DNA of 64,000 nt from Tipula vernalis (taxonomy: Eukaryota > Arthropoda > Insecta > Diptera > Tipulidae): assembly GCA_958295665.1 (NCBI GenBank), contig OY282559.1:249484764-249548763 (forward strand). Direction: 5' to 3'. Both the position numbers and the translations under genes were made by a program. The notes beneath the pieces were generated by a model that was not told the origin of the DNA, made no database searches, and saw only the letters and a program-made list of their open reading frames with translations. This document shows positions 37,080-48,537 of the stretch, piece after piece (within the stretch, counting starts at the first letter, position 1; each line of letters opens with the position of its first letter).

Positions 37080-38770
37080 AATAAAAATTAATATAATATA
37101 AAAAGTGACGTGCCTGGTGTGGGTACGCTCTGTTTTTGTTGCTACAGCTATAGTTAATGGCTTATGGTCGGTATATATAGAGAAATACTGACGATGAGTT
37201 CGTGGTCGAATGCTAAATATTTTGACTCGGTTGGACACAATTTCCTTGAATAGACTGATAAAGGCTTCCACTTACCATCACTAAATTGTTCCAGTAGTAC
37301 TCCAACAGTCCAACTGAACGCATCGGTTGTAATGTTGCATGTCGCGTTAGATTTTGGGTGTGCCAGTAAAGTTGAAGTAGCTAACGCTTCTCTGCATTTC
37401 CGGAACCGATTGTATTCAAGTCGATCTTTGAGAATACCATACAGCCGTCTAAACACAAAGATAAATTATGCAGATGAGCTATTGGATACCTGTATGGCGT
37501 TGTTATGGTATTTATCCGACGATAATCGCCACATGGACGCCAATCACCTCTGTCTTTCTTGCAACTAAATGGGGTGGTGAAGACGCACTTGATGATGATG
37601 GTCGACAAATTTCAAGTTGAGCCATGTGCTCAAATTCTATTTTTTGCAGCATTATGTTTGACTGGATATAATCTTCGAGTTGTGTAAAATGGTAACGGTT
37701 CTTTTGTTAAAATATGTTGGACTACGCAATGTTTCACCGGAAGACTGTAATTTGGGCTTTCAACCAAAGATGGAAACTCGGACAAAATTGGGCTATAATT
37801 ACTTTCTATTGAATAGTAAAGTGGTATAGGTGTATCACTATAACTGCAAAAATCGTTAACTGTTAAAGTTGTTACTTTATCCAACAGACGTTTACCTTTA
37901 AGATCTACCAAAAGTTCGAACTTGGTAAGGAAATCAGCACCAATTACAGGTAAAAATTTCGTACCGTACGTACTAATAGTAGAACCACTAGCGGCTGACA
38001 AGAAAAAATCTGCGTTTTTGTTATAACTACCGAATATCGAATTGGGAATAACCGATAGTTCGGCACCCGTATCTACTAAAATCGTTAATTTGTTTTTTTG
38101 ATCTCTGACAAATAAACGGCAAGTTTTGTTATTTCGTTATTTGTTTTTTGAAGAAGACTGAGTGTGAGTACCGTTCTCACCGAAATTGCAAGGTTTATCA
38201 TATCTCCTAGCTTTATAATCAAATTTATGTTGGTACCAACATAATGGATATTTGTTTTGTATTTCGTTTCGCATTTCTACTTCATGATCGAAAACCAATA
38301 CCTGATCGGCTACGACTTCTTTGATTATTCGAACCGTTACTGTGATTAAGTAGACTACGCACAACATTTTTCTATTCACTTATCTCGTTTGCCAATTGTT
38401 TGTATTTGTTAGTTTGAACTGAGACTGCATTTACAGAAGAAGAAGTGTTAAACATAGAAAGTAAAAACCCAGATGAAGCCTCGAAAATTGTATCTGCTAT
38501 TTCGGTGAGTTCTGAAATCGTTTTACCATCTTTAATTAAAGGGATTAGAGCGACATTGATTGCAGATGATAACCTATGCAGCCACAGCTTTCTAATTAAA
38601 TTTTCACCAAAAGTGCCAGATATTCCAGTTAATTGATATAAATAGCTATAGAGTTCCGACGCTTTTTTGTCTCCTAACTCCGTATTTGATAACAACCCTT
38701 CTATTCGAGGCTCTACATTTAACGAATGTCTTTCTATGAATTTTTGTTTATACCCTTAAAAATGTTATTT
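37080..38770 (-). pseudogene. Gypsy-type gag-pol remnant without LTRs or integrase
   Basis: The minus strand gives a gag piece (38695-38137) with LIRKLWLHRLSSAINVAL, ELTEIADTIFE and a degenerate zinc-knuckle-like CWYQHKFDYKARRYDKPC (one Cys lost to Tyr). Protease follows with LVDTGAELSVIP (about 38080) and PVIGADFLTKFELLVDLKG. RT starts with WRPCGDYRRINTITTPYRYP and reaches FSKIDL (37608 to about 37430). It then jumps directly to RNase H (NRFRKCREALA, TTDAFSWTVGVLLEQ, WKPLSVYSRKL, YTDHKPLT). The palm with YxDD is therefore deleted. Integrase and LTRs are absent. GTTGAG-type arrays flank both sides. A dead fragment of a non-env Gypsy lineage distinct from the element at 44 kb. Confidence 0.8.
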
Positions 38771-38774
38771 TCGG

Positions 38775-39115
38775 TGTTAAGTTAAGTCGAGGGTTGAGAT
38801 TTGGTTCGAACTAAGTTCGAAGTTAGGATTAAATTAGCTTGCCTTATGGTGGAGTGATTTGTTCCTTTTAAGAATTATTTAAGGGTTCATTTGGGGTTAG
38901 ACTAAGGGTTGATTTGAAAGTAGATTCGAAGTTGATTTAGCAAATGAGGTAACGCCAAGCTATGGCGGTTAATTTGGTGACTGCGTTTAGGATTGCGCTG
39001 CCATTGAGTTGGAGGTTTAGTTGTGAATTGAGTTGTACCATGAGCTTAGGATTAATTTAAGAGGTTCAGTTAGGGATTGATTTGGGAATTAATTTTCAGG
39101 ACCGAGTTCTGATCA
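38775..39115 (+). repeat. degenerate GTTGAG-type array, copy A right
   Basis: Begins GGGTTGAGATTTGGTTCGAA and continues with GAAGTTAGGATTAA-, GGGTTGATTTG- and GAGTTGGAGG-type words. The opening closely matches 61664 on (GATTGAGGTTTGGTTCGAG). It lies on the other side of the Gypsy remnant from copy A left. Confidence 0.75.
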
Positions 39116-40326
39116 ACTTATGAGGTTTCAGCCCTTTAAATTTTCATGAAAAATTCAATGTAATTCGACATAATTCAAACAAAAAAAATTTCGTTAAAAT
39201 TCTAAAATTAGACTTAAATTTTTTTTGGGAAACCGAACCATATAAGAACAATAAAAATTTGGGATTAAAATATGTAAATAACATAATTTAGATCCTAAAA
39301 AGCTTAGACATATTCGAAAACCAAAAAAAAAAAAAATTTTCTTTCTGCATCTTAAGGTATTATTTAAAATGAAAAATCTGTTGTATAATAAGTCGTCCTG
39401 TTTCTACTAAATGAAAGAAAAATGCGTCCCATCTCTCAAAGCGTCGATGGTGAGTTGGGACGACAACTTCATTTCATTTTGAACATATATAAATATTTAT
39501 TAAGTAGTTTAGTAAACATTAACAATTCACATAACATGTATTCAGCGTACGTACACATATGTGAGCACATCAAATGGAAATTCTCCTGTATATTCGTACA
39601 TACTAAAAAAAAAAAGGTCTTTATACATTTGAATTGGCAAATTTATGACGAATAATGGAAAAATATGTTTTGCCTTGAAATTTATGTAAGAACCAAACAT
39701 AAATTTTTCACATTTTTTGGTTATTTTAGAACTTTTATTAAGTTTATTCCAAACAAAAAATAACCAAGCCTAAGATGACAAGAAGAATGTGAATATAAAA
39801 CATACAGCAATTATTATTTTTTTTGTTTGGTTTGGGTGGTGTGCAGTAGCTATTAGTTGTATACTTATTAGTAGTATAGTATTTTAGTATACTATTTCGA
39901 AGAAACTCGCTCACATCCATAAGTCATGGGAAAATTGTGCATATATGATATGCTACATAAATATTCATAATTATATTACAAACAATTATATAATTTTGTG
40001 TTTAATTAAAACAACAATTTACATAATTATAAAACAAAAATTTTCGTTTGCCACCACAGTAAAGAAGTAAAACTTAATTATTTAATTTTTTGTTTTAATT
40101 TATATTTAAATTTAAATAATAAAACGTTATTCTAAACATTATTTTTTTGTTTCTTATTTCATTTTAGGTAAGTCAATGAAGATATTTTGGGTTTTGCAGG
40201 TAATTTTTTTTTAACTTATATAAAAACTTTGAAGTGCGTGTTTATTAGTGTTTTGTTAGAAAAAATCTGGAAAACTTTTTTGTGGTGCCCGACGTTTATA
40301 AATAAATTCGGTTTTTAAAACTTTAC
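39116..40326. other. non-coding stretch
   Basis: AT-rich with no supported gene or repeat. The last 150 bases may be the far end of the BEL/Pao LTR that the Harbinger element split. Confidence 0.4.
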
Positions 40327-40599
40327 TAAGGACGTGTCCGAATTCCAGAAGAATTAATATTTTTGTGATAAATATGGCAGTAGCTCAATAATTTTCGCTT
40401 CAATATTTTAAGCAAGTTCATTGACTGTCCGAATATTGAAATAATTTTGGCGTAATAAATTTGACAACAATATTTGTTTTGGTTAGAATAGTGTATATTT
40501 TTGTGTTGAAGATTTGCGTTTAAGAAAATAAATAACTAACTTTTTGTAAAAGTTTTTGTATTAAAGAAGTTTTTTTGAGTAGACAATGGTAATATAATC

Positions 40600-41813
40600 A
40601 TGGAAGACGCGGAATCTGATTCAAATACAATTGTGCTCATATTAATACCGGGATATTTGTGCTTAATTCGAAGGAAACGGAATACCATGTCAATATTAAT
40701 GAAAATTTTAAATTCACAGGTAAATTTTAGCATATTAAATTATTGAAACGGTTACAAACATTTAAGTGCTACAAAATGTTTTACTTTTAGCGACCAATAA
40801 TGAATACTCCGGCATCCAATAATACAATGGTAAATGCTATTCTTTCTTATGATGACGCTACGACTAGGATGCACTTGAGAATTTCCTCAAATACCTTCAT
40901 TGCAATAGCGAAATTTTTACCAAATAAAAATCATGGCTGGGGACCAGAAATGGAGCTTATGCTTTTTTTATTATGGCTGGCAAGCGGCACCAGTTATCGA
41001 ATAACTGGAGCGGCAATGGATATTCCGAGGTCCACTATATGCGACATTATCCATAAATTATTGGATTTCTCTGTAAGTGAGATAATGCCACGTGTGATCA
41101 AATTACCTACTCAAAGTGAACTTCGTTATTGGTCGTAAATTTAACACAAGGGCTAGAACAACTATTTTCGACAAAGCTGCCGGTGCCATTGATGGAACAC
41201 ATGTAGAGATCGTATGCCCAGTAAAACTCCATGACCAATACCTTAATTGAAAGCTGAAATGTAGCATACAGTGCCAAGAGATTTGTGATGCGAGTTATAA
41301 ATTTTTAGATGTATTTATTGGTTATTCCGGGTCTGTACATGACTCTCGAGTATTATATAATAGCCCGGTTTTTAAAGAAAAGTTTTATCCACCTCAAGGA
41401 TTCTTTTTGATGGGAGATAGTGGGTATCCATGTCGAATGGAACCAATTGCCATAATTACTCCGTTTAAAGAACCAATAAAAGACAATAAAAAAAATTTAT
41501 TGAGGTGTTTAGCAGTGCACGCATCGTTGTTGAATACGCATTCGGAAAATTAAAGGTACGATGGCGATCTATTTTCAGACGGCCATTATAATTAAAAATA
41601 GAAAACATCGTCAAAACGGTTGCAACATGCTTTACGTTTCACAACATATGTATGGCCAATAATGACGACATTAACTTATTACTGGAGATTGATATACAAA
41701 ATACCAATGAGCCTGCCGAAGATGAAATTGCTAGTGCTTCACATCGTGACCAACGAACTGGTGTTCAGTACAGAGACGAACTTCTCAATATGTTCTTAAA
41801 TAATATACAATAG
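40600..41813 (+). pseudogene. Harbinger transposase (DDE_Tnp_4 type), inactivated
   Basis: Exon 1 (40600-40719, MEDAESDSNT...) joins exon 2 at 40791 across a 71-base intron (GTAAAT...TTTTAG) in phase. Exon 2 has the helix-turn-helix region (WLASGTSYRITGAAMDIPRS). After a frameshift near 41127 come the catalytic blocks AGAIDGTHVEIV, GYSGSVHDSRVLYNS, FLMGDSGYPC and, after one extra A in the A-run near 41490, IVVEYAFGKLKVRWRS. The tail is KIENIVKTVATCFTFHNICM. Defects are two frameshifts, an in-frame TGA near 41248 (after HDQYLN) and a TAA near 41588 (after RRPL). All three acidic catalytic positions are still readable. Length (about 370 codons) is near normal, so it is a recently broken copy. 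Confidence 0.85.
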
Positions 41814-42034
41814 AAATATTTTTTTTATATTTTATTAAAAAATTAAATAAACAATTATTAACAAAAAATATTATTTCATTTCAGCCTTATTTCAATCTTA
41901 AATATTCATATTTTGGCCATTTATTGTTCTTCATAAAACAATTTAAAAAAACAATTGTATACGTATTAAATAAATATAATTCACTTGAATTTAATTCATG
42001 CTTTAAATATTAAATAAAATCTGGCTGGTGACTT

Positions 42035-42876
42035 TTATTCGGAATCCGAAGAATCAGAATGTGACGGGCTCGCATATTGCATCCCTATATGCTTCGCGAA
42101 ACCCTCTAAAAAATGGAAAAACCGCTTAATATCTTTTTTATTCCTCTTACATTCTTCTTCATATTTCGCGAACATCTCTTCTACAGTTTTCCGTTTTTTC
42201 GATCTCGGCTTCGGTGCTGACTCCTTTCTGAAATTTCTGGCAAATTGTCGGTCGTTGGTATTTGCCTTGGAAGTAGAACCTGATGTGCTTGGTTGAGAAT
42301 CATTCCAGATACTTGAATCGGGTCCTGTGAATGTATTGTTGGGGTTTTGTACATAAACGCCCCGTCGGCTACTTATCAGAAGAGGTGGGTTTACTGTATG
42401 TAAACTCGCACCGTAAGAGTGCATCAGTTCGAAAAATGGCCAGTTGGCAGCGGTGAGTTCCCCGTTCTCAGTTTGTTCTCCACTGGGTGGACTTAGTAGT
42501 TCCTAAAATTAATAAAACTTCAATTATTACACATCTAACAAAAACGTTATAATCATTCTACTTACTTTATATTGCTTTATTAAGTAATTCCATTTAATTC
42601 TTAATTGGTCTACAGTAAAATGTGGTAAGTCCGCTGTTTTTCGTATAATTCTGAATTTTTATGGTTATAACATAATTAAATTTCAATTATGAGTTGTTAA
42701 AAACTTACGCCCAATTCTCATCCCGTCTATAAAACTTCGCCTCAAATAAGCCTTCGTGTTCAATTCTCGCTTGTATGAGTCTCTTAATTTCCACTTCAGT
42801 CACTAAAAAAATTTGTTATTAAAAAAAAATAACCTATAAATATATGCTTCTTACTTCTTCTATATTTCTCAGCCAT
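42035..42876 (-). CDS. Harbinger Myb/MADF-like DNA-binding protein, intact, four exons
   Basis: Exons at 42876-42855, 42802-42709, 42650-42566 and 42502-42035 join in phase. Donors read GTAAGA, GTAAGT and GTAAGT; acceptors read TTTTTTAG, AAATTCAG and AATTTTAG. They give 222 codons. The N-terminal domain has the three-helix Myb/SANT-MADF pattern: EVEIKRLIQARIEHEGLF, FYRRDENWAIIRKTADLP, then QLRIKWNYLIKQYKELL and WPFFELMH. A Ser-rich linker and a basic cluster (KPRSKKRKTVEEMF) follow, then a likely helix and an acidic Ser tail (SHSDSSDSE). In Harbinger elements this partner binds the TIRs and brings the transposase into the nucleus (known for the superfamily). Its intact frame contrasts with the broken transposase opposite. 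Confidence 0.8.
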
Positions 42877-43156
42877 TTTCATGTAATTGTAATATGTAGG
42901 TATATATTAATAATACATAAATTAACTAATTTCATTAATACTCATTTATTCGATTTTATTAAATTATTATCACTATTAGTTACTTATAGTTTATCACAAG
43001 GCATCACACACTAACAAAATGCGCAAAAAAGAAACAAATTATAACACAAATGTCAGAATTATAGCATACGACTGCTGTGAGAATTTGGTTGCGTACAGTA
43101 TAACGCAATATTTATTACAGAAGAATTATTTCTTCTGGAATTCGGACACGTCCTAA

Positions 43157-43546
43157 GTGTAGTTTTAAAACATTTCAATTTTAAATGCATAAACTTTATG
43201 TTAGTTATTGTTTAAAAAACCAGATTAAGTCATGGCTTAATTTTAAAATTAATTTTAGCCGGTTTCAACAATAATTGTGTAATTACATAGATAAGGTTAA
43301 GTATATGTTTTTAGATATTTGACTGCTAATTTGACTAAGAACTAAAATATGACACCAAACATTCCTATCCACTAAATTTAAATGTTGTAATGTTGATGAG
43401 TCAAGTTTGCTTCAACATCATTATTGTTGTTGTAAGTAGGTTAAATGCTAGTATCAGCACATTAGATAAAAATATAAAAATTGGACGTTGTAGTGTTGAT
43501 GAGTTGACATAAAATATTGTGTTTTGTTGCACTGTTGATCTCAACA
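43157..43546 (-). repeat. candidate 3' LTR of the BEL/Pao element, split by Harbinger
   Basis: Downstream of the env stop on the minus strand, TGTTGAGATCAACAG begins at 43546, preceded by a purine/G-rich stretch, as expected for an LTR start. Direct words (GTTGTA.TGTTGATGAGT) recur inside. No second copy exists in the window and the other end is not defined; it may continue past the Harbinger insertion to about 40200. Tentative. Confidence 0.35.
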
Positions 43547-43616
43547 TATTCCCGGGCCGCCATTTAGATTGTTATACTGTGAAACTTAACTTACGCCGGG
43601 GCTGCCGTTTCTGATT

Positions 43617-44112
43617 TCATGCTTCCGAACGTTGAAGATGTGAAGGGGGTGGACGCGTTGTTCGCCTTTGTTTAATGCAGTTGATGCCCCAAATAATGCA
43701 TATGGCTATACCAATCCAAAAAATTGTGTGTATCATGGTATAGTCATGAACATGATGAAAATTCCTCTCATGTAGTCGTCCTTCCTTTTCCCTAACCGCT
43801 TGTATTTCTTGTTCCAGCTGCGTGGCATCCTGAAGATTCACGAACTGACGCTCATCGTATCCTATCGTTTTATTTCGAACCCGTGTGATGAACGTCCTTA
43901 AGTTGTTGGCTCCGTTTAATGTGCTAAGTGGTCTGCGGAACGATTCGCTGATGTGGTTGGAAGCTGCACGCATCCAGCCTTGATTTATAATATCCCTGAT
44001 CCTTGGAGACTGAATGATTTAATGCTTTTGCCGCATATAACATCGAATGTTGTTTCATTTGGAATGGAGTATATCCGCTGATTCGTCGCATGGAGCTTAA
44101 TCCAATGGTTTG
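43617..44112 (-). pseudogene. BEL/Pao env, C-terminal part with membrane anchor
   Basis: Two overlapping minus-strand frames (44112-43924 and 43973-43617) contain the end of an envelope-like protein. A heptad-like segment precedes a membrane segment (MIHTIFWIGIAICIIWGINC) and a short basic cytoplasmic tail (KQRRTTRPPPSHLQ). A frameshift lies near 43970. Its upstream half lies at 49903-51074, on the far side of the Gypsy insertion, whose ATAT duplication marks the exact break. It is a decayed fusion-type envelope of an endogenous retroelement. Confidence 0.6.
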
Positions 44113-44116
44113 ATAT

Positions 44117-44413
44117 TGTTCTGAATTCATAGGTTCACTTTGGGTTTGATAAAAACTCTTAAAAATTTGTTAGCGTGTTTATTTAATTTTTATTAGTAAT
44201 TTAGTAATTATTAAACATTTTGTATATATTATCTTTATTTATGCTATGTTGACTCGTTCACGTCTCGATCAAGAAGAATGATTTTATTTATTTTATATAA
44301 TAATGTTATCGTTTTATTTACAGCTGTTTACCTATACTAATCACAAATTAATATGATTGGTGATCAATATTATGATGATACTGATCATACAGTAGAACCT
44401 CAATTATATAACA
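44117..44413 (-). repeat. Gypsy 3' LTR
   Basis: 297 bp. On the minus strand it starts TGTTATATAATTGAGG and ends GAATTCAGAACA, with short inverted ends TGTT...AACA. It contains the usual AT-rich promoter and poly(A) region. The copy at 49602 is the same apart from the last base. Confidence 0.95.
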
Positions 44414-44423
44414 CCTTCCCTCT
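44414..44423 (-). other. Gypsy polypurine tract
   Basis: AGAGGGAAGG on the minus strand abuts the 3' LTR directly. This is the standard primer site for plus-strand DNA synthesis. Confidence 0.85.
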
Positions 44424-44740
44424 AATGAAAAAGTTAAATTTAATTTAAGTTAATTTAACTTTTGGTTGTACTATATAATTGAGCTTTTATTGTTTACAAT
44501 TTTATTAATTATTATGAATAAAATATACAAATTTCAATCGGTACAAATTCAATATTATTAATATTATTATTATTATTATTATTTTTTTTTTTTTTGTTTT
44601 TTTTTTTTTTAATTTCAAAACTTAAAGTTTCCTTAAAATTATTATCAAAGTCAAAATTTATTTAAACATTTATAATTAAACACCTTTAATGACAATTCAG
44701 ATGTTTATTTCAAAAATATTTCACTACTTATTTCTAACTT

Positions 44741-47560
44741 CTATTCTTGTATTTTAAGTTTTAATCTATTATTGTGCACTATGCGATTCTTTTTATTAAT
44801 ATTAATTTTTGAATTTTCTTGGGACATCTTCTCAACGATTTTATATGGTCCTAACCATGGTGAATCTAGCTTAGAGGGTTTATGTTCATTTTTCAAATAC
44901 ACAAAATCCCCAACGTCAAAATTAATCTCTTTAGCGCTTTTGTCATAATACTCTTTAGATTTTTGTTTACTTAATTCGATGTTGAGTTTCGCGAGTTCAT
45001 GACAATTTTGCAATTTCGTTTTCAATTCAATTAAATAATCATCGTAGTTATAAATCGGTTGATCGTTTAGGGGTAGTCGTTTTAGAGAGGATGGCAAATT
45101 GGATTTAAAACCATGAATCATTTCAAATGGGATGAAACTGGTAGTGGAATGCGGAGTTGAATTATATGAGAACATCGCGAATGGAACCCATGAGTCCCAA
45201 TTTTGAGAGTCACTGTCTACGTAACTTCTAAGATATTCTATCAATTCCCGATGCGATCGCTCTAGAGCCCCATTGGTTTGGGGGTGGTAGGCAGTAGTTT
45301 TATATTTCTTTATATTCAACAATTTACAAACATTTGTGAATATTTCGCTTAGGAAATTTGAACCTTGGTCAGTCAATATGCTAACTGGAGATCCGAATCT
45401 GAGAATAAGATTTTCGACGAACGAAATCGCTATGGTTTTTGCTTCCTGGTTTTTCATTGGAACGGCTACGGAAAACTTACTTAGGTCATCCTGCATAGTC
45501 AATATATATTTTTTGTTGTTGTGAGAAACAGGTAATGGACCAACCACATCTAAGAATATCCTATCGAACGGCTTAGTGGAAGTGGAGGTCAATACCATTG
45601 GTAACTTTGTAGGTGGAGCAGTTTTATTTTGTTGACAATCTGGGCAGTTGCGAATAAAATTTTTAATACGGGATAACATTTTAGGAAATGAATAATAGCT
45701 TTTAATTCTATGATAAGTTCGCATAATTCCTTGATGACCGCCAATATTGCTGCGATGATGTTCATTTAAAATTTCATTGATTTGAGTTTCGTCCGATATA
45801 TTTTGAACAGAGTTATTTGGCAAAATTATGGGGAATTTATTTTCAGCCTTAGGTACATTTTCTATCTCGGCTGTTTCGGAAATTTTGGGCGTATTGCTAT
45901 CATCTAGGGCTACGATATTTTTATTTTGTGTTTTAGATCGTGTTGTAACTTTCATTACATCTTTGAAACTTTTTGAATTTAACGTATGAACCATGCAACA
46001 TTTATCGATTGAATTATCGGGAATTTCGATACGGCTAAGAGAATCGGCAATATGTTTTGTTTTTCCGCCTCAAGCGGTTTAATACCACTATCAGTGATTA
46101 AATGACCAAGATAAACAATTTCTTTTCGTAAGAAACAGCATTTTACGGGATTTAACTTTAAGTTGTAATTTCTAAAGATTTCAAGAATTTTTATTAATTT
46201 ATTATTATGTTCTTGTAAATTAGAGCCATATACAATAATATCATCCAGATATACAAATGATTGGAGACTATTTAAACCGTACAAAATAGTATTCATTTGA
46301 TTTTGAAATGTAGACGGCGCATTTTTTAGTCCAAAAGGCATTCTAATAAACTCATAATGGCCTAGGTTGGTACTGAATGCAGTTTTCTCACGATCCTTCT
46401 TAACTAGTTCCACCTGGTGATAGTCATTTTTTAAATCAAGCGTACTAAAGTACGATGCTTTACCGAGCTGTTCCAGAACTTCACTAATATTAGGAAGAGG
46501 GAAAACTTTGCCAACGATATAAGTTCAGTTTCCTAAAATCTATGACTAAACGCCATTTCTTCTCCCCATCATTTGATTTTTTTGGAACAACTAAGGCGGG
46601 GAAATTCCACGGACTTTTACTTGGCTGAATTATGCCATCTTTCAGCATTTGACTAACTTGCGTATTTATTTCCATTTTAGACGTTTCAGGTAATCTGTAT
46701 TGTTTTACTCTAATAGGTGACGAATTTGGAAGTAATTTTATCTCATGAAATGTAGCAGAAGTAGCGGTAAGTACATCACCTTTCAAATAAAAAACATCAT
46801 TAAAATTTCGACAAATTTGAGTAATGGTATGCCGTTCTTCGCGGTTTAAGTTGGTAAAATTAAGCTCTTTTTCTAACTCACTAAAACGTTTTTCGACAGG
46901 ATTATTCCATGAGAAAATGGTGTAAAAATGGTAAGGATCCAGAAAATCGTTAAAAATTATATTTTGATTTATCACAAAACTATGGTTATTTGTATTGAGC
47001 ACAATAAAATTGGCAAAATTATTTATTACTTTTATTATGCTACCACAAATAAAGACACCTTTGGATATTTGAAATGGTTGACAAACGAAATCACCGTTTG
47101 GAAAATCAACAGGCAAATTTATAACTTTTTCTGAACGTGGTGGAATTTCGAGTGGATTATCTGGGCAAGTCAATTTTAAAATTTTATTTCCCAAATTTGA
47201 AGGAATTGCCAAAGTACCTTGAGAAAAATCAATTGTACATTTGAATTTAGTTAAAAAGTCATTGCCGACAATTCCAGCACACGTAATAGGGAAATTGTCA
47301 TCAACGATATGAAAATTATGCTGTAACGTAGTTGATTCAAGCAAAATATTAGCTTTACAAACTGCTATGGTTTGGAGTTTTTCGGAACCTATACCTTTGA
47401 TAGCACAACTCAGACTGGGATAGCAATCAGTTTTTCCAACAACATACGACCTTTTGACAATGCTGATATCAGCTCCGGTATCTAGTATAAAATAATTTTC
47501 GTGAGCTTTTAATATATCCATCGAAATTGCAACATATTTCGCTTCACTAGTAGATATCAT
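44741..47560 (-). pseudogene. Gypsy pol: protease, RT, (RNase H deleted), integrase
   Basis: The protease (47560 on) shows ILDTGADISIV. RT begins with VKQYRLPETSKMEI, then SPWNFPALVVPKK and WRLVIDFRKLN. A frameshift near 46520 moves the rest (VFPLPNISEVLEQLG, FIRMPFGLKNAPSTFQ, YLDDIIVYG, YLGHLITDSGIKPLEAEK) to another frame. At about 46065 an internal deletion joins the RT thumb to the very end of RNase H (KTKHIADSLSRIE), so the RNase H core is gone. The junction restores the original frame. Integrase (45994-44741) is complete: HH-CC zinc site (HHRSNIGGHQG, CPDCQQNK), D-D-E residues in FLDVVGPL, LTDQGSNF and GALERSHRE, and a C-terminal DSPWLGPYKIVEK block. No env follows. Confidence 0.9.
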
Positions 47561-47640
47561 ATTTAAATGGACCTCTATTATTTTAGTGGGCGGATTGTTA
47601 TTAAGATTATTAATAGATGATGAGTACTGAATGGGTGAAT

Positions 47641-48537
47641 TTAAACTCGAGAATTGGTACCCGGCAAATTTTCGAGTTTTATTGAGTTTTCCGAATTTGG
47701 TTGATTTGTGGAATTTTGATTAAAATTAGAGGCTGTGATATTTCTTGCGTTCGAATTTGATTGATTTTGCCGGTATTTTCGTTTTCGACACTCTTGAATA
47801 TGGTGTCCAATATTTTTACAGTATGCGCAAAAAAGCCGGATGTTAGCATTGCTGTTTTTATAATATGATGAAATGGGTTTATTGACGCGGTACCGCAGAA
47901 AACACACATCGCCACTATGGCCCAGTTTATGACAAAGTTGGCATTTAATCAACGATTTATCACTAGTTGGAGCAGCATTTGATGAACTGGGTTTATTTTG
48001 AAGGTTAGTTTCCTCTTCACTGGCTTGTGCTATGGCATCTTTTAACTTATTGAACCTACATGCCTTCACTATTAATTTAATTGACGGTATCAAACCTTCT
48101 TGAAATGCTTTTAATGCAGTTCGTTCATTTAGGCTTAATACGTCATCGTTTGAGTTCCCAAGTGTATTGAAACAACATTCATTTAATTCAGTTTGTAATT
48201 GAAATATGCGATTTGCATATGTTTGTACATTTTCGTTTTTTGATTGAAAGCTTTGAAGAAGCTCTAATTGTATTTGCGCGGATGAACGAGTTTCACCAAA
48301 CTGTTTTTTAAATTCAGTTTTTACTTCTTTAAACGTTTTGAACTCCTTATATCTCAAGACATTGTAAGCTTTCCCAGTTAATCTAGCTTTTAAAAGATTG
48401 ATAAAATTGATGTGTTCTTCTGTTTTTAAGGGTTTCAGAATAATTTCGCAACAAGAAATAAACCGGTGAAGATTTCTAGGATTACCATCAAATTCGGGTA
48501 TTACTTTTAAAGCTAATTCTATATTTAGATCAGTCAT
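47641..48537 (-). CDS. gag: Gypsy Gag, 298 residues, intact
   Basis: An uninterrupted frame starting MTDLNIELALKVIPEFDGN. It contains the capsid-like helical region (LLKARLTGKAYNVLRY, FKKQFGETRSSAQIQLELL) seen in Gypsy Gag proteins. Two CCHC zinc knuckles lie near residues 198-211 (CQLCHKLGHSGDVC) and 235-248 (CAYCKNIGHHIQEC), which bind RNA. The tail is Asn/Gln-rich. Pol lies in another frame and begins around the gag stop, so a ribosomal frameshift or similar is needed. Being intact, this Gag could still form particles. Confidence 0.9.
   Translation of the reverse strand: MTDLNIELALKVIPEFDGNPRNLHRFISCCEIILKPLKTEEHINFINLLKARLTGKAYNVLRYKEFKTFKEVKTEFKKQFGETRSSAQIQLELLQSFQSKNENVQTYANRIFQLQTELNECCFNTLGNSNDDVLSLNERTALKAFQEGLIPSIKLIVKACRFNKLKDAIAQASEEETNLQNKPSSSNAAPTSDKSLIKCQLCHKLGHSGDVCFLRYRVNKPISSYYKNSNANIRLFCAYCKNIGHHIQECRKRKYRQNQSNSNARNITASNFNQNSTNQPNSENSIKLENLPGTNSRV

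Larger units (their letters stand above)
40327..43156. mobile_element. PIF/Harbinger transposon, complete ends, 2824 bp
   Basis: A perfect 24-bp inverted terminal repeat starts GGACGTGTCCGAATT at 40330 and ends at 43153, with TAA duplicated on both sides (40327-40329, 43154-43156). It contains the two convergent genes typical of the superfamily: a DDE transposase on plus and a Myb/MADF-like protein on minus. The right TIR continues into a local hairpin (CAGAAGAA / TTCTTCTG). Sharp ends and exact duplications indicate a fairly young copy, yet the transposase is broken. Confidence 0.92.
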
